Shown: positions 31,713 through 39,850 of the stretch, in pieces
Numbering within the stretch: position 1 is the first letter of the stretch
Layout: each line of letters begins with the position of its first letter
Assembly: GCA_902500715.1 (NCBI GenBank)
Contig: CABVRO010000017.1
Coordinates: forward strand, 1-39,850
Reading direction: 5' to 3'
DNA: 39,850 bases
Source: an uncultured Nitrospira sp.
Lineage (GTDB): Bacteria > Nitrospirota > Nitrospiria > Nitrospirales > Nitrospiraceae
Notes under the pieces: generated by a model
What the model was told of the DNA's origin: nothing
The model's database searches: none
Seen by the model: only the letters and a program-made list of their open reading frames with translations
Translations under genes and position numbers: made by a program

Positions 31713-34388
31713 ATGGATCTGATTACGACACATCTGAATGCAGACTTCGACGGGCTGGCCTCCATGGTGGCCGCCCGCAAGCTCTATCCGGGAGCGGTCC
31801 TGGTGTTGCCCGGCGGTGCGCAGGAGTCGGTGCGAAATTTTTTGACGACACACCGTCTGGATATTGCTCGCCTCAAGGACGTAGCGTTGGAACGGGTGCG
31901 ACGGTTGATTCTCGTGGACGTTCAGGAGCCGGAGCGGCTGGGCCCGTTGAAACTCCTCAGTTCTCGCGCAGATGTAGAGGTGCATATTTTCGATCACCAT
32001 GGAGCCGACGATGGGCCGGAACTGCAGACTCGGCTTCAATGGCCTCATCTCGTTGAACGGCACGTCGAACCGGTCGGCGCTACGACTACGCTGCTGATCG
32101 AACGCCTGAAGGCGCAGCAGATCATACTCACGGTTGCCGAGGCGACGGTGTTGGCGCTTGGTCTGTACGAGGAGACAGGGTCATTGGCCTATCCGTCGAC
32201 GACTCCGCGCGATCTGGAGGCTGCGGCAGTTGTGCTGCGCGCCGGCGCGGATTTGAACGTCGTGGCGGAGGTCTTGCGGCATCCGCTGGATCCCGATCTG
32301 ATCGCCCTGCTGAACGATCTGTTGCAGTCCGGATCGATCTATTATCTGGAGGGCCGCAAAATTCTTGTGGCCTCCAGCACCTATGACCGTTACAAGGGTG
32401 ATCTCGCAGAGGCCGTCCACCGGTTAGCGGAGTTACAGGGATTCGATGCCGTCATCGTGGTCATTGCCCTGGACGAGAAGATCGAGGTGATTGGCCGCAG
32501 CCGGCGTCCTGAGATCGACGTGGCCTGGATTGCGCGTGAATTCGGCGGAGGCGGACATGCCGTGGCGGCAGCGGCCAGCGTAAAGGGCCGCACGCTCATC
32601 GAAGTGCAGGAACGGCTGACGCGTCTCCTGACGGAACGCTATCGGCCCACCTTGGTGGCTCGGGATGTCATGACACAGCCGGTCAAAACGATCCTCGCGG
32701 AGGCGACCGTGGCGGAGGCCGAACGATCCATGACTACTTACGGGGTCAACGTGCTCCCGGTCGTCGATCAGAAGGACCGCTATGTCGGGACGATTTCACG
32801 TGAGGTCGTTCAGAAGGCACTGTTTCATCGCCTCGGTGCGCAACGAGTCGAGGACTTAGCCAGACACGATCAGTACAGCGCAGAGCCGGAGACCCCCTTT
32901 CACGACATCGAAATGCGAATGATCGAATTGAGTCAGCGGTTTGTGCCGGTGCTGTCCGGCGGTAAAACGGTGGGCGTGATTACGCGAACCGATCTACTCC
33001 GCAGTCTCCATGAGGACGTGATTGCGTCCGCGCGGGGGAAAGCCAAATCGTTGATGGACCTGGAGTCCTCGGGTGCAGTGCGCCGACGCGATGTCGGGGG
33101 ACTCTTGCGGGACCGCTTGCCTCGTGACGTGCATGACCTGCTACAGACGGCAGGCGATTTGGGCGAGCGCCTTGGCTACTCGGCCTATGTGGTCGGTGGA
33201 TTTGTGCGGGATCTGCTGCTCGGTATCGAGAATCTCGATGTCGATTTTGTGGTGGAGGGCGACGGGATCGCGTTTGCACGCGCCCTGGCGAAGGAGCGGG
33301 CAGGCCGGGTGAAGGTCCACGAGCGATTCGGAACGGCTGTCGTGCTCCTGCCGGACGGGTTCAAGGCGGATGTGGCCACGGCCCGCACGGAGTATTACGA
33401 ATATCCGACGGCGTTGCCGTCGGTCGAGCAGAGCTCCATTAAGAAGGATCTCTACCGTCGGGATTTCACCATCAACACGTTGGCTGTGCGCCTCAACCCC
33501 CGCGCGTTCGGCCAGCTGATCGATTTTTACGGCGGACAACGCGATCTCAAAGAACGCCTCATCCGGGTACTCCATAGCTTGAGTTTTGTGGAGGATCCGA
33601 CGAGGGTCTTTCGCGCGATTCGCTTCGAACTGCGTTTCGATTTTCACTTAAGCAAGGAGACGCTGGCGCTGATTAAAGGCGCGGTGAAGATGGAGTTGTT
33701 CCATCGACTGTCCGGCCAGCGGCTGTTGGATGAACTGCGGTACTTATTTTCTGAGCGCACGCCACGTCATGCCGTTCGCCGATTGGCGGACCTGGATCTT
33801 CTGCGGTTCATTCATCCGACACTCACGTGGTCGAATCGACTGGATCGTCGGTTGAGCGAAGTCGAAGCGGCGTTGGATTGGTACAAACTGTCCTGTCTCG
33901 AGCGGCACATCAGCGGATGGCTGGTGTATGCCATGGCACTGACCGAGGCGATGCCGGATCAAGCCGTACGCGAGATGCTCGAACGATTTCCCTTCACGGA
34001 AGCGGAACGAGGGGCTATCACGGCGGCTCGGTTCCTTACGCAGCCGGTGTGCCGGGCTCTGAGCCGGCGCGTGCCGCTCAGGCCTTCGGAAACGGTGGCT
34101 CTGCTGGCCGGTCTGGCGGACGAAACGCTCGTGTTTCTGCTGGCGAAGAACGGCTCGGCATCGGCCAAGCGGCACCTGTCTCTGTATCTGACGACGTATC
34201 GCGACGTGAAACCCGCCCTGACCGGGAAATCCCTCCAGGCGCTTGGATTCAGACCGGGTCCACTCTATCGCACGATTCTCGAGCGTCTGACCGAGGCAAG
34301 GTTGGATGGCGACGTGAAGACTGAAGCGGAGGAGCGGGAGCTCGTGAAAACATTTTCTGATCAAGGCCGGGGGAGAGCGAGAGACTAG
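31713..34388 (+). CDS. tRNA nucleotidyltransferase fused to DHH and CBS domains
   Basis: The 891-residue protein joins three modules. Residues 1-310 are a DHH/DHHA1 phosphoesterase (HLNADFDGLASM; DHHG at 94-97; EFGGGGHAVAAAA). Residues about 315-445 are two CBS domains (ARDVMTQPVKTI; MIELSQRFVPVLSGG). Residues about 480-890 are a class II nucleotidyltransferase: YVVGGFVRDLLLGIENLDVDFVVEGDG, RRDFTINTLAVRLN and EDPTRVFRAIRFELRF. This arrangement is known in A-adding or CCA-adding enzymes of Geobacter-like bacteria. It probably adds the terminal A, or CCA, to tRNA 3' ends; the DHH domain may trim or hydrolyse oligonucleotides. No partner CC-adding gene is visible here. No good Shine-Dalgarno precedes ATG 31713. 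Confidence 0.92.
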   Translation: MDLITTHLNADFDGLASMVAARKLYPGAVLVLPGGAQESVRNFLTTHRLDIARLKDVALERVRRLILVDVQEPERLGPLKLLSSRADVEVHIFDHHGADDGPELQTRLQWPHLVERHVEPVGATTTLLIERLKAQQIILTVAEATVLALGLYEETGSLAYPSTTPRDLEAAAVVLRAGADLNVVAEVLRHPLDPDLIALLNDLLQSGSIYYLEGRKILVASSTYDRYKGDLAEAVHRLAELQGFDAVIVVIALDEKIEVIGRSRRPEIDVAWIAREFGGGGHAVAAAASVKGRTLIEVQERLTRLLTERYRPTLVARDVMTQPVKTILAEATVAEAERSMTTYGVNVLPVVDQKDRYVGTISREVVQKALFHRLGAQRVEDLARHDQYSAEPETPFHDIEMRMIELSQRFVPVLSGGKTVGVITRTDLLRSLHEDVIASARGKAKSLMDLESSGAVRRRDVGGLLRDRLPRDVHDLLQTAGDLGERLGYSAYVVGGFVRDLLLGIENLDVDFVVEGDGIAFARALAKERAGRVKVHERFGTAVVLLPDGFKADVATARTEYYEYPTALPSVEQSSIKKDLYRRDFTINTLAVRLNPRAFGQLIDFYGGQRDLKERLIRVLHSLSFVEDPTRVFRAIRFELRFDFHLSKETLALIKGAVKMELFHRLSGQRLLDELRYLFSERTPRHAVRRLADLDLLRFIHPTLTWSNRLDRRLSEVEAALDWYKLSCLERHISGWLVYAMALTEAMPDQAVREMLERFPFTEAERGAITAARFLTQPVCRALSRRVPLRPSETVALLAGLADETLVFLLAKNGSASAKRHLSLYLTTYRDVKPALTGKSLQALGFRPGPLYRTILERLTEARLDGDVKTEAEERELVKTFSDQGRGRARD

Positions 34389-34406
34389 CTTCCCGCATGC
34401 GGGGAG
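34389..34406 (+). terminator. Short hairpin after the tRNA nucleotidyltransferase
   Basis: CTTCCCG/CGGGGAG with a CATG loop forms a 7-bp stem starting at the base after the TAG. There is no T-tract. A second, looser CCTCCC...GGGAGG pairing at 34468-34499 abuts the stop of the convergent 66-residue gene. Confidence 0.3.
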
Positions 34407-34499
34407 GTATCAAGCCACATCGGCGGCGCCGCAGAGCGCGGACAACCTCGAGAGGTCGTGCTGAACGCCTCCCGTGCCCGATGACACGACGCGGGGAGG

Positions 34500-34700
34500 T
34501 TAAGCCAACGGCTCAACCGGCTCGAGTTCGTCGTGCATGTCGACGGTCCGAGCATCTTTTCCCATTGCGGCGAGGAGGCCGTCATAAACGATGCGAGCCG
34601 CGTCCGACCATTTAGGATTGAATGGGCGACCAGCGAAAGCGGCTTCAGCCGCCTTTTTCTCATCGTGGGTGATTTGTCGAGGAGTCAGTGTGGTGTCCAT
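34500..34700 (-). CDS. Small hypothetical protein (66 aa), probably leaderless
   Basis: The 66-residue soluble protein reads TLTPRQITHDEKKAAEAAF, GRPFNPKWSDAARIVYDGLLAAMGK and an acidic tail. No family name is recognised, though the compact conserved-looking core suggests a real gene. There is no Shine-Dalgarno before ATG 34700. Instead a TTGACA/TATTAT promoter is placed so that transcription should start at or one base before the ATG, so the mRNA is predicted to be leaderless. Convergent with the tRNA nucleotidyltransferase gene. Confidence 0.65.
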   Translation of the reverse strand: MDTTLTPRQITHDEKKAAEAAFAGRPFNPKWSDAARIVYDGLLAAMGKDARTVDMHDELEPVEPLA

Positions 34701-34704
34701 ACGG

Positions 34705-34735
34705 ATAATAATAGATCGCTTCAGGGCAATGTCAA
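34705..34735 (-). promoter_or_regulatory. Near-consensus sigma-70 promoter, leaderless geometry
   Basis: On the minus strand, a perfect -35 TTGACA (34735-34730), a 16-base spacer and -10 TATTAT (34713-34708, with an overlapping second TATTAT at 34710-34705) lie only seven bases before ATG 34700. Confidence 0.6.
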
Positions 34736-34833
34736 GGACTCAACGGAATGGCAGAACCGCTGTTGGTTGACAGACATTGCTTTCCAGCACCGTGGCATGC
34801 ATGGCCTGACGCGTCAGGACTAAGGGAATCTCC

Positions 34834-35799
34834 TCAAGCACGGTGCGGCGGCAAGAGCCGGTCAAGTTCGGCGTGAACCGACCGAAGCAGTGTCGATGCC
34901 GTCTCGTGCGTCACCACCACGAACGAGAGTCTGTCTCCCGGCGATAGTTGAGCCGCGAGAGCGCGATCGGCCGCGATCATCGTCGCGAGTTTGGCATACC
35001 CCCCCGTCGTCTGGCAGTCGGCCATGAGCAGAATCGGCTGTCGGTCCGCCGGCACTTGAATGTTCCCGGCACTTACGGCATCGGACACGATGTCGGCTGA
35101 GGTGCGGTGCGGCAACGCCAATCCTTGTAGCCGATAGCCCATCCGGTCCGATTCGGAAGCGAGTCGGTATGGTTGGCTCGCGAGTATCTCCAGCGCATCA
35201 TCCGTGAAACGATCGGCCTGTGGCCCCGGGATCACCCGTATCCTTGCGGTGGATGGATATCGAGGTCGCTGCGCTTCAGGAAGTGTTCGTCCTACGCACG
35301 TGTTGTCTGCAACTCGTGCCGGTCCGGCATTGAGCCGATCCCATTTCCTCAGCGCGCGTCCTGTGAGACCTCCCAATCCGCTGCGCGCATGCGTCGATCG
35401 GCTGCCGAGCATCAGAGGCCCGTCGATGCCGCCGGCCACGGTGAGGTAGGCACGAGTGCCTTGTCGGCGCAGGCCGAACTCAAGACGACTCCCGGCCGGC
35501 ATGCGGACGACGGTCCACATGGGCAGTGCGGCGCCGTTGCTGGTGGGATTGAGGTCCGCTCCGGTGATGGCGATGGAGAGTGCTTCTTCGAACAACAGTT
35601 CCGGTCCTTGGATGGTGACTTCAAGGCCGGCAGCCCGGTCGGGATTGCCGAGCAGACGATTCCCGACCGTGAGCGCCCAAGGATCCATCGCGCCGCTCAC
35701 CGACACGCCGAACCGTTGGTATCCAAAACGACCGAGATCCTGAATGGTCGTAAAGAGTCCGGGACGTACGACGTGGATGGTCGGCTGCTTATGAGGCAT
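34834..35799 (-). CDS. pxpC: 5-oxoprolinase subunit PxpC (biotin-dependent carboxyltransferase-like)
   Basis: The 321-residue protein is the KipA/PxpC subunit of the ATP-dependent 5-oxoprolinase, which with PxpA and PxpB opens 5-oxoproline to glutamate. It has the family's opening VVRPGLFTTIQDLGRFGYQRFGVSVSGAMD, then YLTVAGGIDGPLMLGSRST, ESDRMGYRLQG and LMADCQTTGGYAKLATM. ATG 35799 overlaps the pxpA end by 11 bp; longer starts at 35829 and 35853 are possible but would lie deeper in pxpA. No Shine-Dalgarno is visible, so translation is probably coupled. It is the last gene of the MFS-pxpBAC operon. Confidence 0.92.
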   Translation of the reverse strand: MPHKQPTIHVVRPGLFTTIQDLGRFGYQRFGVSVSGAMDPWALTVGNRLLGNPDRAAGLEVTIQGPELLFEEALSIAITGADLNPTSNGAALPMWTVVRMPAGSRLEFGLRRQGTRAYLTVAGGIDGPLMLGSRSTHARSGLGGLTGRALRKWDRLNAGPARVADNTCVGRTLPEAQRPRYPSTARIRVIPGPQADRFTDDALEILASQPYRLASESDRMGYRLQGLALPHRTSADIVSDAVSAGNIQVPADRQPILLMADCQTTGGYAKLATMIAADRALAAQLSPGDRLSFVVVTHETASTLLRSVHAELDRLLPPHRA

Positions 35800-36565
35800 G
35801 ATCGATACGGACTGCGGCAATCCCTGCATCGTCGAACATGGTTCGTAGCGCATGAGCCAGTCGGACCGCGCCAGGAGTATCGGCGTGGATACAAAGCGTG
35901 TCGATATGCAGATGAAGTAACGAACCGTCGATGGCCGCGATGGTGTCGTCGTGAATCAGCGAGTGGGCACGCGAGACCACGGTCGACTCATTGTGGATGA
36001 GCGCGCCTTTCTGCCCTCGAGGCACTAAACGGCCGTCGGCCTGGTAGGCCCGATCGGCAAATCCTTCGGCGGCAACCGGGAGCCCGCGGGCTGTGCCGGC
36101 GACGAGGAGTTCCGATCCGGCCAGTCCCACGAGGATCAATCGCGGATCAATGTGTGCCATCGCTCCGGCGATCGCGTCGGCCAGCGCGGGGTCGCGTGCC
36201 CCCATGTTGTAGAGCGCCCCGTGCGGCTTCACATGCGAGAGCCGAAGACCTTCGGCCTGACTGATGGCCATCAGTTCACCCACCTGGGCCAGGATCAAGT
36301 CCTGTACGAACGAAGGGGAGAGCGGTTGTTCACGACGACCGCCGGAGTCGCGATCCGGCAATCCGGGGTGCGCACCGATCGCCAGATCATGCTGTCGAGC
36401 CAGCTGCACGGTGCTGCGCATCAAGGCCGCATCGCCTGCATGCAACCCGCAGGCGATATTCACCGATGTGACGTAGGCCATGATCCGGCCTTCCACATCC
36501 AGTTGCTCCGGTGTCGCGGCCTCTCCCAGGTCGCAATTGAGGTCGATGCGACGTCTCCTGTTCAT
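35789..36565 (-). CDS. pxpA: 5-oxoprolinase subunit PxpA (LamB/YcsF family)
   Basis: This 258-residue LamB/YcsF-family protein is the hydrolytic subunit of the PxpABC 5-oxoprolinase. Hallmarks are RIDLNCDLGEA, SVNIACGLHAGDAALM, LAIGAHPGLPDRDSGGRR, LSHVKPHGALYN, EGFADRAYQADGRLVPR and IDTLCIHADTPGAVRLA. The length is normal for the family. Its ATG overlaps the pxpB stop (ATGA) and its 3' end overlaps pxpC by 11 bp, so the three subunits are tightly coupled. Confidence 0.95.
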   Translation of the reverse strand: MNRRRRIDLNCDLGEAATPEQLDVEGRIMAYVTSVNIACGLHAGDAALMRSTVQLARQHDLAIGAHPGLPDRDSGGRREQPLSPSFVQDLILAQVGELMAISQAEGLRLSHVKPHGALYNMGARDPALADAIAGAMAHIDPRLILVGLAGSELLVAGTARGLPVAAEGFADRAYQADGRLVPRGQKGALIHNESTVVSRAHSLIHDDTIAAIDGSLLHLHIDTLCIHADTPGAVRLAHALRTMFDDAGIAAVRIDHAS

Positions 36566-37266
36566 GTGTGATTCTCGAACAGCGCGTGGAATTCTATTTC
36601 CCCGATCGGCACGAAGTGCACCAGGTCTCCCGGTGCCAGTAAGAACGGCGCAGGTCGGGTCAGGCTGAACAGCGGTACCGGAGTGCGTCCGATGATGCGC
36701 CAGCCACCCGGGCTGGCATGCGGATAAATGCCGGTTTGTGTGCCGGCGATGCCGACCGACCCTGCCGCGACTTGTTTTCGAGGTGTCGGGAGTCGCGGCG
36801 TCGCGATGCGATCCGGCACGGTACCTAGATAGGGAAAGCCCGGGCTGAATCCCAGCATGTAGACGCGGTAGATCACGGAAGCATGCAGGGTCGCCACCTG
36901 CTCGGGTGTCAGTGCCGCTCGCTTGGCCACGTCGCCGAGATCGGGTCCCGCGCTACCTCCATACCACACGGGAATGGTGTGGGTCGTGGGGGGACGTAGC
37001 GGGGTTGTGTTCGTTACCGTCATCAAGGCACGGAAATGCTCGGTCATCGTGGACACATCCGCACCGAACGGATCGAAATAGACCGTAGCGGAACGGTATG
37101 TCGGCACCACCTCCAGAAAGCCCTGGAGCCCGGCCTGTTCCACGGCGGTGGCGAAGGCCAGGACCGACTCATTCGTGCGTGGATCGATGGTCTCTCCGAA
37201 TTCGATGGTCAGGGCGGACTCACTCAGGGGCACGATGCGCGGGAGCGCAGTCTCCGGTTGTTTCAT
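36562..37266 (-). CDS. pxpB: 5-oxoprolinase subunit PxpB (KipI family)
   Basis: The 234-residue protein is the KipI/PxpB subunit: IVPLSESALTIEFGE at the N-terminus, YRSATVYFDP, HTIPVWYGGSAGPDLGDVA, VYMLGFSPGFPYLGTVP and TPRKQVAAGSVGIAGTQTGIYPHASPGGWRIIGRTP near the end. ATG 37266 is 28 bp after the MFS gene stop. The longer open frame to 37605 overlaps the MFS gene and is rejected. PxpB and PxpC form the ATP-dependent kinase-like half of 5-oxoprolinase. Confidence 0.94.
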   Translation of the reverse strand: MKQPETALPRIVPLSESALTIEFGETIDPRTNESVLAFATAVEQAGLQGFLEVVPTYRSATVYFDPFGADVSTMTEHFRALMTVTNTTPLRPPTTHTIPVWYGGSAGPDLGDVAKRAALTPEQVATLHASVIYRVYMLGFSPGFPYLGTVPDRIATPRLPTPRKQVAAGSVGIAGTQTGIYPHASPGGWRIIGRTPVPLFSLTRPAPFLLAPGDLVHFVPIGEIEFHALFENHT

Positions 37267-37294
37267 ACTAGCCGGGCCGTCGGTCGGTGAGATG

Positions 37295-38575
37295 TCACTC
37301 CGGTAATGGTTTCCCATTGGTCTCATTCGCAAAGGGCAGGACGGCCAATCCCAACAGATAGATGAGTGCGATGGTGCTTGCCGCGTGGTTGAACGATCCC
37401 AGCAGGGTGACGAGCCAGCCCGTGACGAAGGGCGCGGCGGAGGCGAGCACGCGGCCTGCGTTGAAGCAAAATCCTGAGCCGGTTGCGCGGAGTCGTGTCG
37501 GATAGAGCTCAGGCAAGTAAATCGGAAAGCCGCTGAAAATGCCATTGTTGAAGAATCCCAGCAGCGGGAGTAATAACAACACTTCTGCATAACTGTGCGG
37601 GACAAAATAGGTCGCCGGCAGCATGATGAAGCTGCCGAGGCACATCAAGCCGAATACGGGCAGGCGGCCGAACCGTTCGGCCAGCGGCCCGAATCCCAGA
37701 TACCCGAACAACGAGCCCGCATTGAGCGCCATGATTGCGTAGCTGACCTGCTCTGTCAGTGTGGCGGCATCCTGCCCCTGAAGGTCCGGCATGGCCCGGA
37801 TCAAGGTGGGCGCCCAATTGGTCGCGCCCCACAGACCGAAGACCGCCACGAACGCCAGGGTTGAGCCTACCCAGGTGTTGCGACGCAATGCCGGTTGAAA
37901 CAACTCGGCGAGGTGCATGAAGCTGGTGTGCGCGGATTGCGCCTCCTGTTCGTGGGCCTGTACCCATCGCTCCGGTTCCTTGACCCACCAACGGACGAGT
38001 AAGGCCACAAAGGCGGGCAGGATGCCCACGAGGAAGAGGAGTCGCCATCCGTAGTCGCTCAGGAGCAAGTTGAAGCCGGCGGCCAGGAAAAATCCGGCGG
38101 CCCATGCGGACTGGAGAATCCCGGCCGCCCGGGCACGCTTGTCTTCAGGCCAGGTCTCGGCCACAATGGCCGCGCCGGCGGCCCATTCACCGCCGATGCC
38201 GAGGGCGGTCAGAAAGCGATAGATGGCCAGATGCCACCATTCTTGAGCACACGCGGCGAGGCCGGTGAAGACGGCATAGATCAAAATCGTGATGATTAAC
38301 GTCTTGGTCCGGCCGAAGTAGTCGGCGGCCATCCCGAAGCCGATTCCTCCGATGGCCCACCCGATCAGGAAAATAGAAAACACCAGGCCGCCGTACCACC
38401 CGATTTGTTCGTCTGTGACCGCTCCGCCGGCGGCCCCGGCCTGTAGAAGCTCATGCAAGGCGGGATGCAGCACGATCGCGTAGATCGTTGCGTCCATGGC
38501 GTCGAATACCCACCCCAGCCAGGCGACGAACAGGACCAGCCATTGATACCTCGTGACGCCTTGTGCCCACGCCAT
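37295..38575 (-). CDS. MFS transporter (aromatic acid/metabolite:H+ symporter-like)
   Basis: The 426-residue protein has the 12-helix MFS pattern with [25 protein letters not shown] in helix 1, the loop 2-3 motif [32 protein letters not shown] in helix 5 and the matching second-half loop [14 protein letters not shown]. The D-x-M-D in helix 1 is typical of the metabolite:H+ symporter family. GGAGAGGGAG precedes ATG 38575. It is the first gene of an operon with pxpBAC, so it probably imports 5-oxoproline, a pyroglutamyl compound or a related acid. That substrate is inferred only from context. Confidence 0.9.
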   Translation of the reverse strand: MAWAQGVTRYQWLVLFVAWLGWVFDAMDATIYAIVLHPALHELLQAGAAGGAVTDEQIGWYGGLVFSIFLIGWAIGGIGFGMAADYFGRTKTLIITILIYAVFTGLAACAQEWWHLAIYRFLTALGIGGEWAAGAAIVAETWPEDKRARAAGILQSAWAAGFFLAAGFNLLLSDYGWRLLFLVGILPAFVALLVRWWVKEPERWVQAHEQEAQSAHTSFMHLAELFQPALRRNTWVGSTLAFVAVFGLWGATNWAPTLIRAMPDLQGQDAATLTEQVSYAIMALNAGSLFGYLGFGPLAERFGRLPVFGLMCLGSFIMLPATYFVPHSYAEVLLLLPLLGFFNNGIFSGFPIYLPELYPTRLRATGSGFCFNAGRVLASAAPFVTGWLVTLLGSFNHAASTIALIYLLGLAVLPFANETNGKPLPE

Positions 38576-38614
38576 GCCGAACTCCCTCTCCTGGGAACGG
38601 ACTGCCTCCGCGCC

Positions 38615-38643
38615 AGGCTACGGGGGAGACCCGACGCTGTCAA
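38615..38643 (-). promoter_or_regulatory. Candidate promoter of the MFS-pxpBAC operon
   Basis: On the minus strand a perfect TTGACA (38643-38638) is followed after 17 bases by TAGCCT (38620-38615). It gives a leader of about 33 bases to ATG 38575. Confidence 0.4.
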
Positions 38644-38683
38644 GGTGAAGCCGGCGAAGCGGCATGGTATAGTCTCCGCCTGT

Positions 38684-39322
38684 ATGCCTCGCGTGGATTA
38701 TTATCGTGTCCTCGGTGTGTCGCGCGACATCTCCGACGACGACATCAAAAAAGCCTACCGGAAGCTCGTTTTCGAGCACCATCCCGACCGCAATCCCCAC
38801 AACAAGCAGGCAGAGGAGAAGATCCGCGAGATCAACTCCGCCTATGAGGTCCTGGGCGATCCCGAGAGCCGGAGAACCTACGATCGCCTGCATTGGGGGG
38901 AAGAGGCGCGGGCCGAGACGGTGGATCCGTCTCTGATCCTCGAGGAGATGGAGAAAAAACTCTTCGACGAAGGGCGGAAGGAAGTGTTCGCCGTCCTGAT
39001 GAAGATGGTGCCGCGGATTAAATCGGAACTGGCCCTCATTCGCGAGCGCACGGTGGCGCATCAGGGGTATGACACCTTCAAGGAGTCCATCGTGGAAGCG
39101 CGCGGGGCGGAAGTCCTAGATGAGTTCGTGACTCCAGATATGGAGCAACGGAAACAGCGCTTGCTTGAGGTCGCGGTGCAGATGATGGTGTCGCAGGCGG
39201 TGGTCGCGAGGGGAGACGAGGGCGGGATTCGAGCGCTTCGCGGCCGGTTAGAGGAGATGTTCCGCAAGGGCCGGATCAACGGCTTCGCGACGGCCTTGGA
39301 ATTACTGTATGAAAGACGGTAG
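38684..39322 (+). CDS. DnaJ-domain protein
   Basis: The 212-residue protein begins with a J domain (about 4-68): [24 protein letters not shown], the HPD motif at 33-35 and [21 protein letters not shown]. There is no Gly/Phe region, zinc finger or C-terminal substrate domain, so it is not a classical DnaJ. The remaining 140 residues are helical and charged and unlike any domain I know; it may recruit DnaK to a specific client. ATG 38684 has no Shine-Dalgarno. A TATAGT at 38668-38673 sits ten bases upstream, so a very short leader is possible. It diverges from the MFS operon. Confidence 0.88.
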   Translation: MPRVDYYRVLGVSRDISDDDIKKAYRKLVFEHHPDRNPHNKQAEEKIREINSAYEVLGDPESRRTYDRLHWGEEARAETVDPSLILEEMEKKLFDEGRKEVFAVLMKMVPRIKSELALIRERTVAHQGYDTFKESIVEARGAEVLDEFVTPDMEQRKQRLLEVAVQMMVSQAVVARGDEGGIRALRGRLEEMFRKGRINGFATALELLYERR

Positions 39323-39347
39323 CGACCCACGTCGTTCGTGTCACGGT

Positions 39348-39850
39348 TCACGCTCCTGAGAGCGGACCCGCCACGAACCGACCGCGTTGCATCACTCCCG
39401 CAATCCGCTCCCGTTTCAGCAATACCCCGATATTTCTGAGAAGATTACCTTCCACAAACAGCAGGTCGGCCTGTTTTCCCGCCGCGATGGATCCGATGTC
39501 CTGAGTCAGGCCCAGTAACCGCGCGGCGGCGGAGGTGCTGGCCATGATCGCGTCCATCGGCGTCATGCCCAGCGCGACCATCCGTTCCAATTCCTGAGCA
39601 TTGTCACCGTGGTAGTTGAACGGCGTTCCGGCATCCGTACCCAGGGCGATCGGAACACCCCGGCGCAGGGCGGCGCGGAAACTTCTCTCGTGCTGCTTCA
39701 CCATGTTTCTCGCCTTGGAGCGGGCGCTGTCGGGAATGCCGCAGCCGGTCGGGCAGGCGGCTGTCGTGGCGAGAGCCGACAGTGTCGGTACCATGTAGAC
39801 GTGGCGCTGGGTCATCATCTCCGCCGCGTCGTCGTCCATGAGGGTGGCAT
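39348..39850 (-). CDS. Amidohydrolase, C-terminal part (5' end cut by window)
   Basis: At least 167 C-terminal residues of a metal-dependent amidohydrolase of the imidazolonepropionase/prolidase-like group are visible. They include MDDDAAEMMTQRHVYMVPTLSAL, RGVPIALGTDAGTPFNYHGDNAQELERMV with the active-site Asp in GTDAG, MDAIMASTSAAARLLGLTQDIGSIAAGKQADLL, and a final V-xx-GR-x-V strand. The metal-binding His residues lie beyond the window. The frame is open to base 39850 and there is no reason to place the start at the internal ATG 39839. Convergent with the DnaJ-domain gene, 25 bp apart. Confidence 0.9.
   Translation of the reverse strand, partial: ATLMDDDAAEMMTQRHVYMVPTLSALATTAACPTGCGIPDSARSKARNMVKQHERSFRAALRRGVPIALGTDAGTPFNYHGDNAQELERMVALGMTPMDAIMASTSAAARLLGLTQDIGSIAAGKQADLLFVEGNLLRNIGVLLKRERIAGVMQRGRFVAGPLSGA

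Noticed and set aside
1..39850. tRNA, rRNA, CRISPR, IS element or prophage
   Set aside because: I saw no tRNA arm patterns, rRNA segments, regularly spaced identical repeats, transposase or integrase motifs, or phage structural genes.

Overview
The window looks like bacterial chromosome from the phylum Nitrospirota, most likely a Nitrospira-type organism. That is an inference from gene content, high GC (about 60% by eye), dense gene packing and a two-copy intergenic repeat of a kind I associate with Nitrospira. No rRNA, tRNA, CRISPR array, transposase, integrase or phage gene was found. Nearly all genes look like native housekeeping or accessory genes with good Shine-Dalgarno sites. Both ends cut genes: a histidine kinase at the left and an amidohydrolase at the right.

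Layout. 1-4789 (minus): a Cys-rich exported protein, queG, then a sigma-54-type response regulator and its sensor kinase joined by an ATGA overlap. 5109-6746 (plus): an orphan REC-PAS regulator and an exported SRPBCC protein. 6730-9773 (minus): coaE, trxB and thiI, with two copies of a palindromic repeat between trxB and thiI. 9846-16136 (plus): an exported beta-helix protein, a 61-residue protein, then a GH63-like glucosidase and a debranching-type amylo-1,6-glucosidase 14 bp apart. 16274-19058 (plus): lipoproteins, a PhyH-like dioxygenase and a GlcG/HbpS-like protein. 19167-23963 is mostly minus: a 3-hydroxyisobutyrate dehydrogenase-family enzyme, a coiled-coil lipoprotein, a dipeptide epimerase overlapping a sulfite-oxidase-type molybdoenzyme, and two very small genes (a 49-residue single-span membrane protein and a 71-residue Cys-ribbon protein). 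DUF3565 is on plus.

24197-27177 (plus): a TVP38/TMEM64 membrane protein paired with a MerA/Lpd-type flavin disulfide reductase, followed by a DUF3047 gene broken by an in-frame TAG and an apparent internal deletion. 27902-31032 (plus) is a tight four-gene cassette: radical SAM protein, DUF547 lipoprotein, ferritin-like diiron protein and TIGR04283-type glycosyltransferase. It is the best candidate here for an undescribed pathway. 31713-34388 encodes a DHH-CBS-nucleotidyltransferase fusion for tRNA 3'-end addition. 34500-34700 (minus) is a small gene whose promoter geometry predicts a leaderless mRNA. 34834-38575 (minus) is an MFS transporter plus pxpB-pxpA-pxpC (5-oxoprolinase), apparently one operon with a TTGACA promoter. 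A DnaJ-domain gene diverges from it, and the window ends in the amidohydrolase.

Functional themes are signalling (1904-nt kinase fragment, NtrC-type regulator, REC-PAS), tRNA modification and maturation (QueG, ThiI, A-adding enzyme), alpha-glucan turnover, peptide and 5-oxoproline salvage (dipeptide epimerase, PxpABC), and redox or envelope proteins. Family names come from recognising motifs by eye; no database search was run.
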